NCBI RefSeq assembly: GCF_001650715.1
Contig: NZ_LWQT01000088.1
Span: 186,001-250,000, forward strand
Source of the DNA: Paramagnetospirillum marisnigri
Lineage (GTDB): Bacteria; Pseudomonadota; Alphaproteobacteria; Rhodospirillales; Magnetospirillaceae
Direction of reading: 5' to 3'
DNA: 64,000 nt
Made by a program: the position numbers and the translations under genes. Shown here piece by piece: positions 8,932 to 17,118 of this stretch; within the stretch, counting starts at the first letter, position 1, and every line of letters starts with the position of its first letter. The notes below the pieces were generated by a model that was not told the origin of the DNA, ran no database searches, and saw only the letters and a list, made by a program, of their open reading frames with translations.

Positions 8932-9987
8932 TCAGTTCTGGGCGGGGAAGTACTTGGCCGACAGGGCGTGCGCCCCGGCCGCCAGGGCCTTGCCATCCAG
9001 ATTGCGGGCGGAAACGTCCTTCACCCACTCGTCCTCGACCGGCTTGGCGGCGTCACGCATGGCCTGATAGGGCGCGGGCTCCAGATTGGTGACGGTGGTG
9101 CCGGGAATGGTGGCGGCGTATTTCAGATTGGCGGCGGTGACGTCGTCCCACACCTTGCCGAAGGCTTCCACCAGCACCGGGCCGGAATTGCGGTCGATCA
9201 CCGCCTTCAGATCGGCGGGAAGCGAGTCGTATTTGGCCTTGTTCATCAGCACGGACAGAACGGTGGCCACCGGGAAGGGGCGACCGGTGGGCGGCGCGAT
9301 GTGGAACTTGGTGACCTCGTCGATCTTGGTGGGGCGCATCAGCTCCCACGGTAGCAGGCCACCATCCACCACGCCCTTGGCGATGGCGTCGGCCACCTGG
9401 GACGGCGGCATGGACACCGGGACACCGCCCAGGGACTGCAAGGTCTTGGCGGCCAGGCGGGTGGGGGTGCGCAGCTTCAGGCCCTTGACCTCGGCCAGGG
9501 ACTTCACGTCGGTATTGGCGGTGTGGAACAGGCCGCCGCCATCGATATGCACCGCCAGAACCTTGTAGGCGGCGAACTCATCCTTGGCAAACTGGGTGTA
9601 GTAGTCCCAGGTCATGCGGCTGCCGTCCAGGGCGTTGGCCACCATGAAGGGCAGCTCCAGCGCCTCGATGGCGGGGAAGCGACCGGCGGAATAGCCCGGC
9701 GCGGTCCAGACGATGTCGGCGACGCCGTTCCTCACCTGATCCACCAGCTGCGAGGGCGTGCCGCCCAACTGCATGGCCGGGAAGATCTGACACTTGATGC
9801 GATTGGCGGATTCCGCGGCGATCTTGTCGCACCACGGGCCGATGACCTGGGCATGGGCGGGGGCGACGGGGGGCAGGAAATGGGCGAATTTCAGCACCAC
9901 CTCATCGGCCGCCTCGGCCCGGGGGGCGGCGGTGACGGCGCAAAGCGCCAGGGCGGCGAGACTGATGGCAGCGGTCCTGATACGCAT
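8932..9987 (-). CDS. dctP: TRAP transporter periplasmic substrate-binding protein DctP
   Basis: A 351-residue DctP-family binding protein. A signal peptide is clear: basic start MRIR, hydrophobic core to about residue 20, then a probable cleavage after AEA at residue 26. The mature protein opens VVLKFAHFLPPVAPAHAQV, and GLKLRTPTRLAAKTLQSLGG near 172 contains the conserved Arg region that clamps carboxylates in this family. GGAGGAAACC immediately precedes the ATG at 9987. It is the first gene of the minus-strand hpa transcription unit, and its upstream region carries the HpaR-type palindromes at 10071-10110. An aromatic or other carboxylate ligand is likely but not proven. Confidence 0.92.
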   Translation of the reverse strand: MRIRTAAISLAALALCAVTAAPRAEAADEVVLKFAHFLPPVAPAHAQVIGPWCDKIAAESANRIKCQIFPAMQLGGTPSQLVDQVRNGVADIVWTAPGYSAGRFPAIEALELPFMVANALDGSRMTWDYYTQFAKDEFAAYKVLAVHIDGGGLFHTANTDVKSLAEVKGLKLRTPTRLAAKTLQSLGGVPVSMPPSQVADAIAKGVVDGGLLPWELMRPTKIDEVTKFHIAPPTGRPFPVATVLSVLMNKAKYDSLPADLKAVIDRNSGPVLVEAFGKVWDDVTAANLKYAATIPGTTVTNLEPAPYQAMRDAAKPVEDEWVKDVSARNLDGKALAAGAHALSAKYFPAQN

Positions 9988-10070
9988 GGTTTCCTCCGTG
10001 TTTTGCCGTCGACCGGGTCCGGGTGCATGGCCCGGGCCTCTGGCGAATTATTTAACATGCGATATGTAGT

Positions 10071-10080
10071 TAACATGTTA
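10071..10080. promoter_or_regulatory. MarR/HpaR-type operator, proximal palindrome
   Basis: TAACATGTTA is a perfect 10-bp palindrome inside GTTAACATGTTAGC, in the 200-base divergent region between dctP and hpaR. The surrounding DNA is the most AT-rich in the area, as expected of a promoter, and a further copy of TTAACATG lies at 10052-10059. MarR-family dimers typically bind such sites. HpaR as ligand is inferred from position. Confidence 0.6.
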
Positions 10081-10092
10081 GCAAACACCATG

Positions 10093-10110
10093 TCACTATC
10101 ATGTTAGTGA
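10093..10110. promoter_or_regulatory. MarR/HpaR-type operator, distal palindrome
   Basis: TCACTATCATGTTAGTGA is an 18-bp palindrome with one mismatched pair (T99/T104). It shares the CATGTTA core with the site at 10071-10080; the two centres are 26 bases apart. It lies 78 bases upstream of the hpaR start, so it could serve autoregulation of hpaR as well as control of the hpa row. Confidence 0.6.
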
Positions 10111-10187
10111 GTCAACCGTGAAGTTGAGTTGACCCGGGGGGGCGCCTGGGGCAACCATGGCGGCGACCTTTTTCGGGGACGTGTCCG

Positions 10188-10652
10188 TTGAGCCAGGAAA
10201 TCATTGCCCATCCCAATCTGCCGCTGCTGCTGGCCCAGGCCCGCGAGGAGATCATTTCCCGCTTCCGGCCGATCCTGAATCACTTCGGGGTGACCGAGCA
10301 GCAGTGGCGCATCCTGCGGGTGCTGCGCACCCAGGAGCCGCTGGAACCCAAGCAGATCTGCGAGACCTGCCTGTTCCTCAGCCCCAGCCTGGCGGGTGTG
10401 CTGGCCCGCATGGAGGAGATGGGGCTGGTGGTGAAGGAGCGGGTGGAAAGCGATCATCGCCGGGTGCTGGTACGCATGACCCCCCGCAGCCGGGCGCTGG
10501 TGGACGAGGCGCTGCCGCTGATCGCCGAGCAATACCGCCTTCTCGAAAATGTCATCGGCGAACGCCAGACAGCCGAGCTATACGAGGTGCTTCAGCGCCT
10601 GACCGTGTTGCGTGGCGCCGATATTCCCCTGGTCAAACTGCCCGCCAAGTGA
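10188..10652 (+). CDS. hpaR: MarR-family regulator, HpaR type
   Basis: A 154-residue winged-helix protein of the MarR family, best fitting HpaR, the repressor of homoprotocatechuate genes that is relieved by the aromatic ligand. FRPILNHFGVTEQQWRILRVL (dimer helix and start of HTH), EPKQICETCLFLSPSLAGVLARME (recognition helix region) and ERVESDHRRVLVRMT (wing with the conserved D-x-R) lie in order from about 26 to 98. No ATG fits; the start is the TTG at 10188, with GGGGA about nine bases upstream. It faces away from the hpa row across a spacer with two palindromic sites, and an aminotransferase gene follows 11 bases after its stop. Confidence 0.88.
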   Translation: MSQEIIAHPNLPLLLAQAREEIISRFRPILNHFGVTEQQWRILRVLRTQEPLEPKQICETCLFLSPSLAGVLARMEEMGLVVKERVESDHRRVLVRMTPRSRALVDEALPLIAEQYRLLENVIGERQTAELYEVLQRLTVLRGADIPLVKLPAK

Positions 10653-10663
10653 GTCGAGAGCCC

Positions 10664-11839
10664 ATGTTTCCCGCCCATCTGCTTGCCGTCTTCGATCGTG
10701 TCGACATCGCCTTCGAGAGTGGGGAAGGCGCCTGGCTGACCGCCACCGATGGCCGCCGCTTCCTGGATTTCGGCGCGGGAGTCGCCGTCAACAGCCTGGG
10801 CCATGCCCATCCCCGGCTGGTGGCGGCGCTGGACGCCCAGGCGGACAAGCTGTGGCATTGCTCCAACCTGTACCGGGTGCCGGGACAGGAGCGGGTGGCC
10901 AAGCGGCTGACCGATTCCTCCTTCGCCGATACGGTCTTCTTCTGCAATTCCGGCGCCGAGGCCATGGAACTGGTGATCAAGATCGCCCGGCGCTTCCACC
11001 ATGTGGCGGGGCGGCCGGAACGCAATCGCGTCATCGCCTGCACCGGCAGCTTCCACGGCCGCACCATCGCCACCCTGGCCGCCGCCGGGACCGCCAAATA
11101 CCTGGAAGGCTTCGGCCCGGTCGCCGAGGGCTTCGACCATGTTCCCTTCGGCGACCTGGGCGCGGCGCGGGCCGCCATCGGCCCGGCCACGGCGGCGCTG
11201 CTGGTGGAGCCGGTGCAGGGCGAGGGCGGCATCCGTCCGGCCGATCCGGCATATCTGCGCGGCTTGCGGGCGCTGGCCGACGAATTCGGCCTGTTGCTGC
11301 TGATGGACGAGGTCCAGACCGGCATCGGCCGCACCGGCACCCTGTTCGCCCACCAGGACAGCGGCGTGGCGCCCGATGTCATGGCCCTGGCCAAGGGGCT
11401 GGGCGGCGGCTTTCCGGTGGGCGCGGTGCTGGCCAGCGAGCGGGCGGGATCGTGCATGACCGCCGGAACCCATGGCTGCACCTTCGGCGGCAATCCGCTG
11501 GCCATGGCGGTGGCCGAGGCCGTGCTGGACGTGGTGCAGGAGTCCGGATTCCTGGAGCGGGTCCGCGCCATGGGCGAGCGGCTGCGCGCCGGCCTTGACG
11601 ACATTGCCGCCCACCATCCCGGCGTCGTCGCCGAGGTGCGCGGCAAGGGGCTGATGCTGGGACTGAAGACGGTGCCGCTCAATACCGAGGTCAACGGGCG
11701 GCTGTTCCTGAACGGCCTGCTGGCGGTGGGGGCGGGTGACAATGTGGTGCGGCTGGTGCCGCCGCTGATCATCGGCGAGGCCGAGGTGGATCAGGCCCTG
11801 GCCATCATCGACCGGACCTGCGCCAGCTTCAGCGGATGA
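10664..11839 (+). CDS. class III PLP-dependent aminotransferase, ArgD-like
   Basis: A 391-residue fold-type I aminotransferase of class III (ornithine/GABA aminotransferase family). NSGAEAMELVIKIARRFHH (about 98-116), GSFHGRT near 127, the LLMDEVQTGIGRTG cofactor-binding segment near 212 and ALAKGLGGGFPVGAV with the Schiff-base Lys near 245 are all intact. Overall it reads most like acetylornithine aminotransferase (ArgD). Its start at 10664 is 11 bases after hpaR, and its end overlaps the convergent GlcG-like gene by 11 bases. A succinate-semialdehyde dehydrogenase lies on the opposite strand nearby, so a GABA-type transamination feeding it is possible. The substrate cannot be read from sequence alone. 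Confidence 0.85.
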   Translation: MFPAHLLAVFDRVDIAFESGEGAWLTATDGRRFLDFGAGVAVNSLGHAHPRLVAALDAQADKLWHCSNLYRVPGQERVAKRLTDSSFADTVFFCNSGAEAMELVIKIARRFHHVAGRPERNRVIACTGSFHGRTIATLAAAGTAKYLEGFGPVAEGFDHVPFGDLGAARAAIGPATAALLVEPVQGEGGIRPADPAYLRGLRALADEFGLLLLMDEVQTGIGRTGTLFAHQDSGVAPDVMALAKGLGGGFPVGAVLASERAGSCMTAGTHGCTFGGNPLAMAVAEAVLDVVQESGFLERVRAMGERLRAGLDDIAAHHPGVVAEVRGKGLMLGLKTVPLNTEVNGRLFLNGLLAVGAGDNVVRLVPPLIIGEAEVDQALAIIDRTCASFSG

Positions 11840-12221
11840 CGGCCACCCCGGCGGCGGCGATATCACAGTCCTGATCCTCGGTGGCGCCCGACACGCCCAG
11901 GGCGCCCACCAGCACGCCGTCGCGGAACACCGGATGGCCGCCGCCGATGGGAATGAAGCCGTCGCGGCCGTTGAGGCCTTCCAGCAGATGGGCGCGGGCG
12001 CCGATGCGATCCTTCCACACGGCGGTGGGGGTGCCGAATCCGGCCGAGGTTCGCGCCTTGTCGGTGGCCAGGGTGACGCCGTGGAACGGTGCCCCGTCCA
12101 TGCGGATCAGGGCTTTGAGGTGGCCACCCGCATCCACCGCCGCCACGGTGATGCGCAAGTCCTGGTCACGGGCGTGGGCGATGGCGGCCTGCACGGCGGC
12201 CAGGGCGTCTTCCTCCCTCAT
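11829..12221 (-). CDS. GlcG/HbpS family protein
   Basis: A 130-residue protein of the GlcG/HbpS-like (haem-degrading domain) family. Recognisable pieces are ITVAAVDAGGHLKALIRMDGAP near 24-45, the TLATDKARTSAGFG segment, and the glycine-rich GFIPIGGGHPVFRDGVLVGALGVSG near 88-112. Proteins of this family occur beside many oxidative catabolic genes (for example glycolate oxidation), and their role is often unknown; some bind haem. The ATG overlaps the stop of the upstream dehydrogenase by four bases, so the two are co-translated. The reading frame stays open upstream into the dehydrogenase gene, but that is the wrong frame for it. Confidence 0.8.
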   Translation of the reverse strand: MREEDALAAVQAAIAHARDQDLRITVAAVDAGGHLKALIRMDGAPFHGVTLATDKARTSAGFGTPTAVWKDRIGARAHLLEGLNGRDGFIPIGGGHPVFRDGVLVGALGVSGATEDQDCDIAAAGVAVIR

Positions 12222-13675
12222 GACAGGCCTCCGACGCAGACATATTTGACCTCCATGAAGTCGTCGAGGCCGTATTTCGAGCCCTCGCGGCCCAGGCCGG
12301 ACTCCTTGATGCCGCCGAAGGGGGCGACCTCGTTGGAGATCAGCGCCTCGTTGACCCCGACCATGCCGCATTCCAGGGCTTCCGCCACCCGGAACACCCG
12401 GGCGATGTCGCGGGAATAGAAATAGCCCGCCAGGCCGAACTCCGAGTCATTGGCCAGGGCGACCGCCTCGTCCTCGCTGTGGAAGCGGATCAGCGGCGCC
12501 AGCGGGCCGAAGGTCTCCTCGCGGAAGCAGGCCATGGCGGGGGTGACGTCGGCCAGCACGGTGGGCTCGAAGAAATTGCCGCCCAGGGCATGGGGGCGGC
12601 CGCCGGTCAGCACCCGCGCCCCCTTGGCCTTGGCGTCGGCCACATGGGCGGCGACCTTGGCGACGGCGGCGGCATTGATCAGCGGGCCTTGCTGCACCAC
12701 GCCCTTCAGGGCGTGGCCCACCACCAGACCGGCGGCCTTGTCCGCCAGGCGGGTGGCGAAGGCGTCGTAGATGCCGTCCTGGACCAGGAAGCGGTTGGTG
12801 CAGACGCAGGTCTGGCCGGAATTGCGGAACTTCGAGGCCAGGGCGCCCGCCACCGCCGCGTCCAGGTCGCAGTCGTCGAACACGATGAAGGGCGCGTTGC
12901 CGCCCAGTTCCAGGCTGACCTTCTTCACCGTCTCGGCGCATTGGGCCATCAGCAGCTTGCCTACCCGGGTCGAGCCGGTGAAGGACAGCTTGCGCACCAG
13001 CGGATTGGCGGTCATCTCGCCGCCCACCGCGCCGGGTTGGCGGGTGGTGACCACGTTGAACAGTCCCTTGGGCAATCCGGCGCGTTCCGCCAGTTCCGCC
13101 AGGGCCAGGGCCGATAGCGGCGTGTCCTCGGCGGGCTTGACCACTACCGGGCAGCCCGCCGCCAAGGCGGGGGCGCATTTGCGGGTGATCATGGCGTTGG
13201 GGAAGTTCCACGGCGTTACCGCCGCCACCACGCCGATGGACTGTTTCATCACCAGCAGGCGGCGGTCACTGGCGGTGGTGGGGATGATGTCGCCATAGGC
13301 GCGCTTGCCCTCCTCGGCGAACCATTCGATGAACGAGGCGCCATAGGCGATTTCGCCGGTGCTTTCCGCCAGCGACTTGCCCTGTTCCGCCGACAGCAGC
13401 CGGGCCAGGGAGTCCTTGTTGGCCATGATCTGGTCGAACCAGGCCTTCAGCACGGCGGCGCGGTCCTTGGCGGTGCGCGAGCGCCAGCCCTTCCACGCCG
13501 CCTGCGCCGCCGCGATGGCCGCCCTGGTCTCGGCGGCGCCCATGTCGGGAACACTGCCCAGCACCTCGCCGCTGGCGGGGTCCAGCACATCGAAGCGGCG
13601 GCCGTCCTGGGCATCGACCCAGGCGCCGTCCACATAGGCCTGCGACTTGATCAGGGTGGGGTCGATTGCGGTCAC
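12218..13675 (-). CDS. gabD: succinate-semialdehyde dehydrogenase (GabD-like)
   Basis: A 485-residue aldehyde dehydrogenase of the GabD subfamily, oxidising succinic semialdehyde to succinate. Key elements: TPWNFPNAMITRK near 154, FTGSTRVGK near 232, LELGGNAP with Glu257, and GQTCVC with nucleophile Cys290 and a second Cys292, the redox pair typical of GabD. KPAEDTPLSALAL and GREGSKYGLDDF are also GabD-like. The start is GTG at 13675 with GGGAGG eight bases upstream. In this cluster it would handle the semialdehyde released by HpaI. It is collinear with the paralogue at 15645-17105, without gaps for at least the first 300 residues. An operator-like palindrome lies just upstream. Confidence 0.9.
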   Translation of the reverse strand: MTAIDPTLIKSQAYVDGAWVDAQDGRRFDVLDPASGEVLGSVPDMGAAETRAAIAAAQAAWKGWRSRTAKDRAAVLKAWFDQIMANKDSLARLLSAEQGKSLAESTGEIAYGASFIEWFAEEGKRAYGDIIPTTASDRRLLVMKQSIGVVAAVTPWNFPNAMITRKCAPALAAGCPVVVKPAEDTPLSALALAELAERAGLPKGLFNVVTTRQPGAVGGEMTANPLVRKLSFTGSTRVGKLLMAQCAETVKKVSLELGGNAPFIVFDDCDLDAAVAGALASKFRNSGQTCVCTNRFLVQDGIYDAFATRLADKAAGLVVGHALKGVVQQGPLINAAAVAKVAAHVADAKAKGARVLTGGRPHALGGNFFEPTVLADVTPAMACFREETFGPLAPLIRFHSEDEAVALANDSEFGLAGYFYSRDIARVFRVAEALECGMVGVNEALISNEVAPFGGIKESGLGREGSKYGLDDFMEVKYVCVGGLS

Positions 13676-13694
13676 GGCAGGCCTCCCGGTTTAT

Positions 13695-13706
13695 TTAACA
13701 AGTTAA
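13695..13706. promoter_or_regulatory. MarR-type operator-like palindrome upstream of gabD and marR
   Basis: TTAACAAGTTAA matches the TTAACATGTTAA core found between dctP and hpaR, with a mismatch only at the centre. It lies 20 bases upstream of the gabD GTG, in the AT-rich spacer shared with the divergent MarR gene, so either regulator could act here. TTGCTAA follows it, as it also accompanies the 10071 site on the other strand. Confidence 0.5.
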
Positions 13707-13827
13707 TTGCTAATATATTCCTTACATGGCGGTCGGGAATGTGTCAAGGTCTGGCACCCAAGCTTTACGGAACCGGTCGGCAATGACATCATCGCGTGCA
13801 GTCCTCGCCCATACCCCCGGAAGTCGC

Positions 13828-14310
13828 GTGTCGGAGTCCAAAGACAGTCCTGCCTCTTCCTCGGCCTCGGATGATCTGGGGCGGCTGCGGGCGTTCTCGC
13901 GCTCTCTGCCCATGGCGCTGCTGAAGGCGCGGGAAGAGGTGATGGCGGGATTTCGGCCCAATCTGCGCGCCCACAGCCTGACCGAGCAGCAATGGCGGGC
14001 GCTGAAGGCCCTGGCGCAGCATGACGAGATGCGGGCGGGCCAACTGGCGCGGGCCAGCCTGATCAGCATGCCCAGCCTGACCCGCATCCTGCGCACCCTG
14101 GAGGCCCAGGGGCTGATCCGCCGCCGGGCCGAGGAGCGCGACCAGCGCGCCGCTCTGCTGTCGCTGACCCCGGCGGGCCACGCCTTGGTCGTGGCGGTGA
14201 GCAGCGGCGCCGAACTACGTTACGACCAGATCGCCCAGGCCTTTGGCGCGGAGCGTCTGGAGCAGCTTCATCTGCTGCTGGACGAATTGTCCCGCAGCCT
14301 TGGGAAGTAG
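13828..14310 (+). CDS. MarR-family transcriptional regulator
   Basis: About 160 residues of a second HpaR-like MarR protein. FRPNLRAHSLTEQQWRALKAL, then ARASLISMPSLTRILRTLEAQG (recognition helix) and RRAEERDQRAALLSLTPAG (wing) are collinear with the HpaR at 10188. The start is uncertain. The frame is open from an ATG at 13726, but that lies almost on the promoter/operator DNA; other in-frame choices are ATG 13783 and GTG 13828. I prefer GTG 13828 because GGAAG sits just upstream and the length then matches HpaR. It is divergent from gabD and convergent with the iron alcohol dehydrogenase five bases away. Confidence 0.8.
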   Translation: MSESKDSPASSSASDDLGRLRAFSRSLPMALLKAREEVMAGFRPNLRAHSLTEQQWRALKALAQHDEMRAGQLARASLISMPSLTRILRTLEAQGLIRRRAEERDQRAALLSLTPAGHALVVAVSSGAELRYDQIAQAFGAERLEQLHLLLDELSRSLGK

Positions 14311-14315
14311 ATCGG

Positions 14316-15470
14316 CTACAAGATCGAGCGGTACAGCTCCTCCACGTCGGTCTGGGTCATGTCGCGGGGATTGTTGGCCAGCAGGCGCTGGATGCCTACC
14401 GTGACCTCCTGGGCCATGGAAGGGATGTCATCCTCGCTCACTCCCAGTTTGCCCATGCGCATTTCCAGCCCGCCCAGGGCGGCCAGCCGGTCCAGCTCCG
14501 CCACGAAGGCTTCCGCGGCGGCGGAGGCATTGGCGAAGCCCTGTCCCGGCAGTACCGCGCTCGCCAGTTCGGCGTAAAGTCCCGCCGCCACCGGCAGGTT
14601 GAAGCGGAACACCGGCCCCATCACCAGGGCGTTGGAATGGCCGTGGGGCACGTGGAAGCGGGCGCCAAGCGGATAGGCCAGGGCATGGACCGAGGCCACC
14701 GAGGCGTTGATGAAGGCCATGCCGCCCAGCATGGCGCCTTGCAGCATGGCGGCGCGGGCCGCCATGTCGTGACCATTCCGCAGCACCTTGGCATAGTTGC
14801 CGCAGAGCAGGTCCAGCGCCTTGAGGGCCAGGCAATCGGCGATGGGATTCTTGCGGGTGCGGCTGGTATAGGCCTCGACGGCATGGACCATGGCGTCGAG
14901 CGCGGTGGCGGCGGTGACCTTGGGCGGCATGCCCACGGTCAGCTCGGCATCCAGGATGGCGATGTCGGGCAGCAACTGGCGGGAATAGACCGCCTTCTTC
15001 TCGCCCGCCGCATTGGTGACCACCGAGACCCAGGTGACTTCCGACCCGGTTCCAGCGGTGGTTGGAATCTGGATCAGCGGCGACCGCTTGCCGGTGGCGA
15101 GGTCGGTGCCGAACATCTCCTCGATCTTTTGCTCCGAGCGCAGCAGCAAGGCCACCAGCTTGGCGGTATCCAGGCTGGAGCCGCCGCCGAGGCCGGCCAC
15201 GCCGTCGGCGCCGAATTCCCGGGCGGCGTCCACCGCCGCCAGCACCACGGCGACCGGAGGATCGGCCTGGACCCCGTCGTGGATCAGCGGCTCGATTCCG
15301 GCATCACGTAGGCTGGCGGCGGCCTTGGCGGCGAAGCCGCAGGCCCGGATGCCCGCGTCGCAGACCACCACTACCCGCCGTGCCCCCAGACCGGCCATCA
15401 GCTCGCCGGTCCGGGCCAGCCCGCCGATCTCGCAGACCAGCTTGGGCACGCTTTGGAAGACGAAGGACAT
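14316..15470 (-). CDS. iron-containing alcohol dehydrogenase (first copy)
   Basis: A 384-residue group III (iron-activated) alcohol dehydrogenase. The NAD-binding GLGGGSSLDTAKLVALL near 94-110, the TTAGTGSEVT motif near 137, the metal-binding DAMVHAVEAY near 193 and HALAYPLGARFHVPHGHSNA near 262 with two His ligands are present. RBS AGGGAG is about nine bases before the ATG at 15470. It is the last gene of the long minus-strand row that begins at 24271, separated from the dehydrogenase upstream by a palindromic repeat. Relatives include 4-hydroxybutyrate dehydrogenases, which would fit the adjacent succinate-semialdehyde-type enzyme, but substrate assignment is inference. Confidence 0.87.
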   Translation of the reverse strand: MSFVFQSVPKLVCEIGGLARTGELMAGLGARRVVVVCDAGIRACGFAAKAAASLRDAGIEPLIHDGVQADPPVAVVLAAVDAAREFGADGVAGLGGGSSLDTAKLVALLLRSEQKIEEMFGTDLATGKRSPLIQIPTTAGTGSEVTWVSVVTNAAGEKKAVYSRQLLPDIAILDAELTVGMPPKVTAATALDAMVHAVEAYTSRTRKNPIADCLALKALDLLCGNYAKVLRNGHDMAARAAMLQGAMLGGMAFINASVASVHALAYPLGARFHVPHGHSNALVMGPVFRFNLPVAAGLYAELASAVLPGQGFANASAAAEAFVAELDRLAALGGLEMRMGKLGVSEDDIPSMAQEVTVGIQRLLANNPRDMTQTDVEELYRSIL

Positions 15471-15507
15471 GGGGGTTACTCCCTATACCTGTCGGTGTAA
15501 GAAATGA

Positions 15508-15617
15508 CCTGTCATCTCGACGACCATCGGGAGGAGGGATCTCTGCCTGGAATGCGGACGCCAAGTAAGAAATGTCGTTCCAGGATGGGATCCCTCGCTG
15601 CCGCTCGGGATGACAGG
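15508..15617. repeat. dispersed 110-bp palindromic repeat, copy A
   Basis: The ends CCTGTCAT and ATGACAGG are perfect inverted repeats. Inside, GGAGGGATCTCTGCCTGGAA on one arm pairs imperfectly with TTCCAGGATGGGATCCCTC on the other, so the element can fold into one long hairpin. Copies B (37085-37193) and C (40524-40632, opposite orientation) have the same layout. It fills most of the gap between the dehydrogenase and the iron alcohol dehydrogenase. It resembles a small non-autonomous element or bacterial interspersed repeat. Confidence 0.75.
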
Positions 15618-15644
15618 ATGAGTCGGATCAGGCGCCGACCGGTA

Positions 15645-17105
15645 CTACTCCTTGATGCCGCCGAGGCAGAGATATTTGATCTCCAGGAAGTCCTCGACGC
15701 CGTATTTGCTGCCCTCGCGGCCGATGCCGGATTCCTTGACGCCGCCGAAGGGCGCCACCTCGGTGGAGATGATGCCCTCGTTGATGCCGACGATGCCGTA
15801 TTCCAGCTTTTCCGCCACCCGCATCACCCGCGCGACATTGCCCGCGTAGAAATAGGCGGCCAGGCCGAATTCGGTGTCGTTGGCCATGGCGACGGCCTCG
15901 GCCTCGGTGTGGAAGCGGAACAGCGGCGCCACGGGGCCGAAAATCTCTTCCCTCGCCATGGCCATGTCCTTGGTGACATTGGTGACGATGGTGGGTTCGA
16001 AGAAGGTGCGGCCCAAGTCGTGGCGCTTGCCGCCGCAGGCGATAGAGGCGCCCTTGGACAGGGCGTCGGCCAACAGGCGCTCCACCTTCTCGATGGCTTC
16101 CTGGTTGATCAGCGGCCCCTGGGTGGCGTCGGAAGTCAGGCCGGGGCCGACCTTCAGTCCCGCCACCGCCTTGGCCAGGCGCTTGGCGAACTCGTCATAG
16201 ACCCCGTCTTGCACCAGCAGGCGGTTGGCGCAAACGCAGGTCTGACCGGCATTGCGGTATTTGGACGCCATGGCGCCCGCCACCGCCGCGTCCAAATCGG
16301 CATCGTCGAACACGATGAAGGGGGCGTTGCCGCCCAACTCAAGGCTGACCTTCTTCACAGTCTTGGCGCATTGGGCCATCAGCAACTTGCCCACCTCGGT
16401 GGAGCCGGTGAAGGACAGCTTGCGCACCAGCGGATTGGCGGTCAGTTCGCCGCCGATCCCGGCGCCGTGGGCGGCGGTGACGATGTTGATGACGCCCTTG
16501 GGAATGCCCGCCCGCTCGGCCAGCTCGGCGAGCGCCAGGGCGGAGAGCGGCGTGTCCTCGGCGGGCTTGATCACCACCGGGCAGCCCACCGCCAAGGCAG
16601 GGGCGCATTTCCTGGTGATCATGGCATTGGGGAAGTTCCACGGCGTGATGGCGGCGACCACGCCGATGGGCTCCTTCAGCACGATGATGCGCTTGTCGGG
16701 GCCGTGGCCGGGGATGGTGTCGCCATAGACCCGCTTGGCCTCCTCGGCGAACCATTCGATGAAGGCGGCGCCATAGGCGATCTCGCCCCGGGCCTCGGCC
16801 AGCGGCTTGCCCTGTTCGGCGGTCAGCAGGACGGCGAGGTCCTCCTGGTTGGCCATGATCAGGTTGTACCAGGCGCGCAGCAGGTTGCAGCGCTCCTTGG
16901 CGGTCTTGGCCCTCCAGGCGGGCCAGGCGGCGTTGGCGGCCTCGATGGCGGCGCGGGTCTCGGCGGCGCCCATGTCGGGAACCGAGGCCAAAACCTCGCC
17001 CGTGGCCGGATTGGTCACGTCGAAACTGGCGCCCGAGGCGGCGCCGGTCCAGGCGCCGTTCACATAGGCCAGGGTCTTGAGCAGGGAGGAATCCTTGAGC
17101 TTCAT
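15645..17105 (-). CDS. succinate-semialdehyde dehydrogenase-type ALDH (second copy)
   Basis: A 486-residue aldehyde dehydrogenase closely related to the GabD at 12218. TPWNFPNAMITRK, FTGSTEVGK near 232, LELGGNAP with Glu257 and GQTCVC with Cys290/Cys292 occupy the same positions as in the first copy. It lies between two iron alcohol dehydrogenases, 13 bases after the first, so a route from alcohol to semialdehyde to acid is likely. GAAAGG is about nine bases before the ATG at 17105. Context links this copy to the sigma-54 unit, whereas the first copy goes with the hpa genes; related semialdehydes are possible substrates. Confidence 0.87.
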   Translation of the reverse strand: MKLKDSSLLKTLAYVNGAWTGAASGASFDVTNPATGEVLASVPDMGAAETRAAIEAANAAWPAWRAKTAKERCNLLRAWYNLIMANQEDLAVLLTAEQGKPLAEARGEIAYGAAFIEWFAEEAKRVYGDTIPGHGPDKRIIVLKEPIGVVAAITPWNFPNAMITRKCAPALAVGCPVVIKPAEDTPLSALALAELAERAGIPKGVINIVTAAHGAGIGGELTANPLVRKLSFTGSTEVGKLLMAQCAKTVKKVSLELGGNAPFIVFDDADLDAAVAGAMASKYRNAGQTCVCANRLLVQDGVYDEFAKRLAKAVAGLKVGPGLTSDATQGPLINQEAIEKVERLLADALSKGASIACGGKRHDLGRTFFEPTIVTNVTKDMAMAREEIFGPVAPLFRFHTEAEAVAMANDTEFGLAAYFYAGNVARVMRVAEKLEYGIVGINEGIISTEVAPFGGVKESGIGREGSKYGVEDFLEIKYLCLGGIKE

Positions 17106-17118
17106 GGCAAAAGACCTT

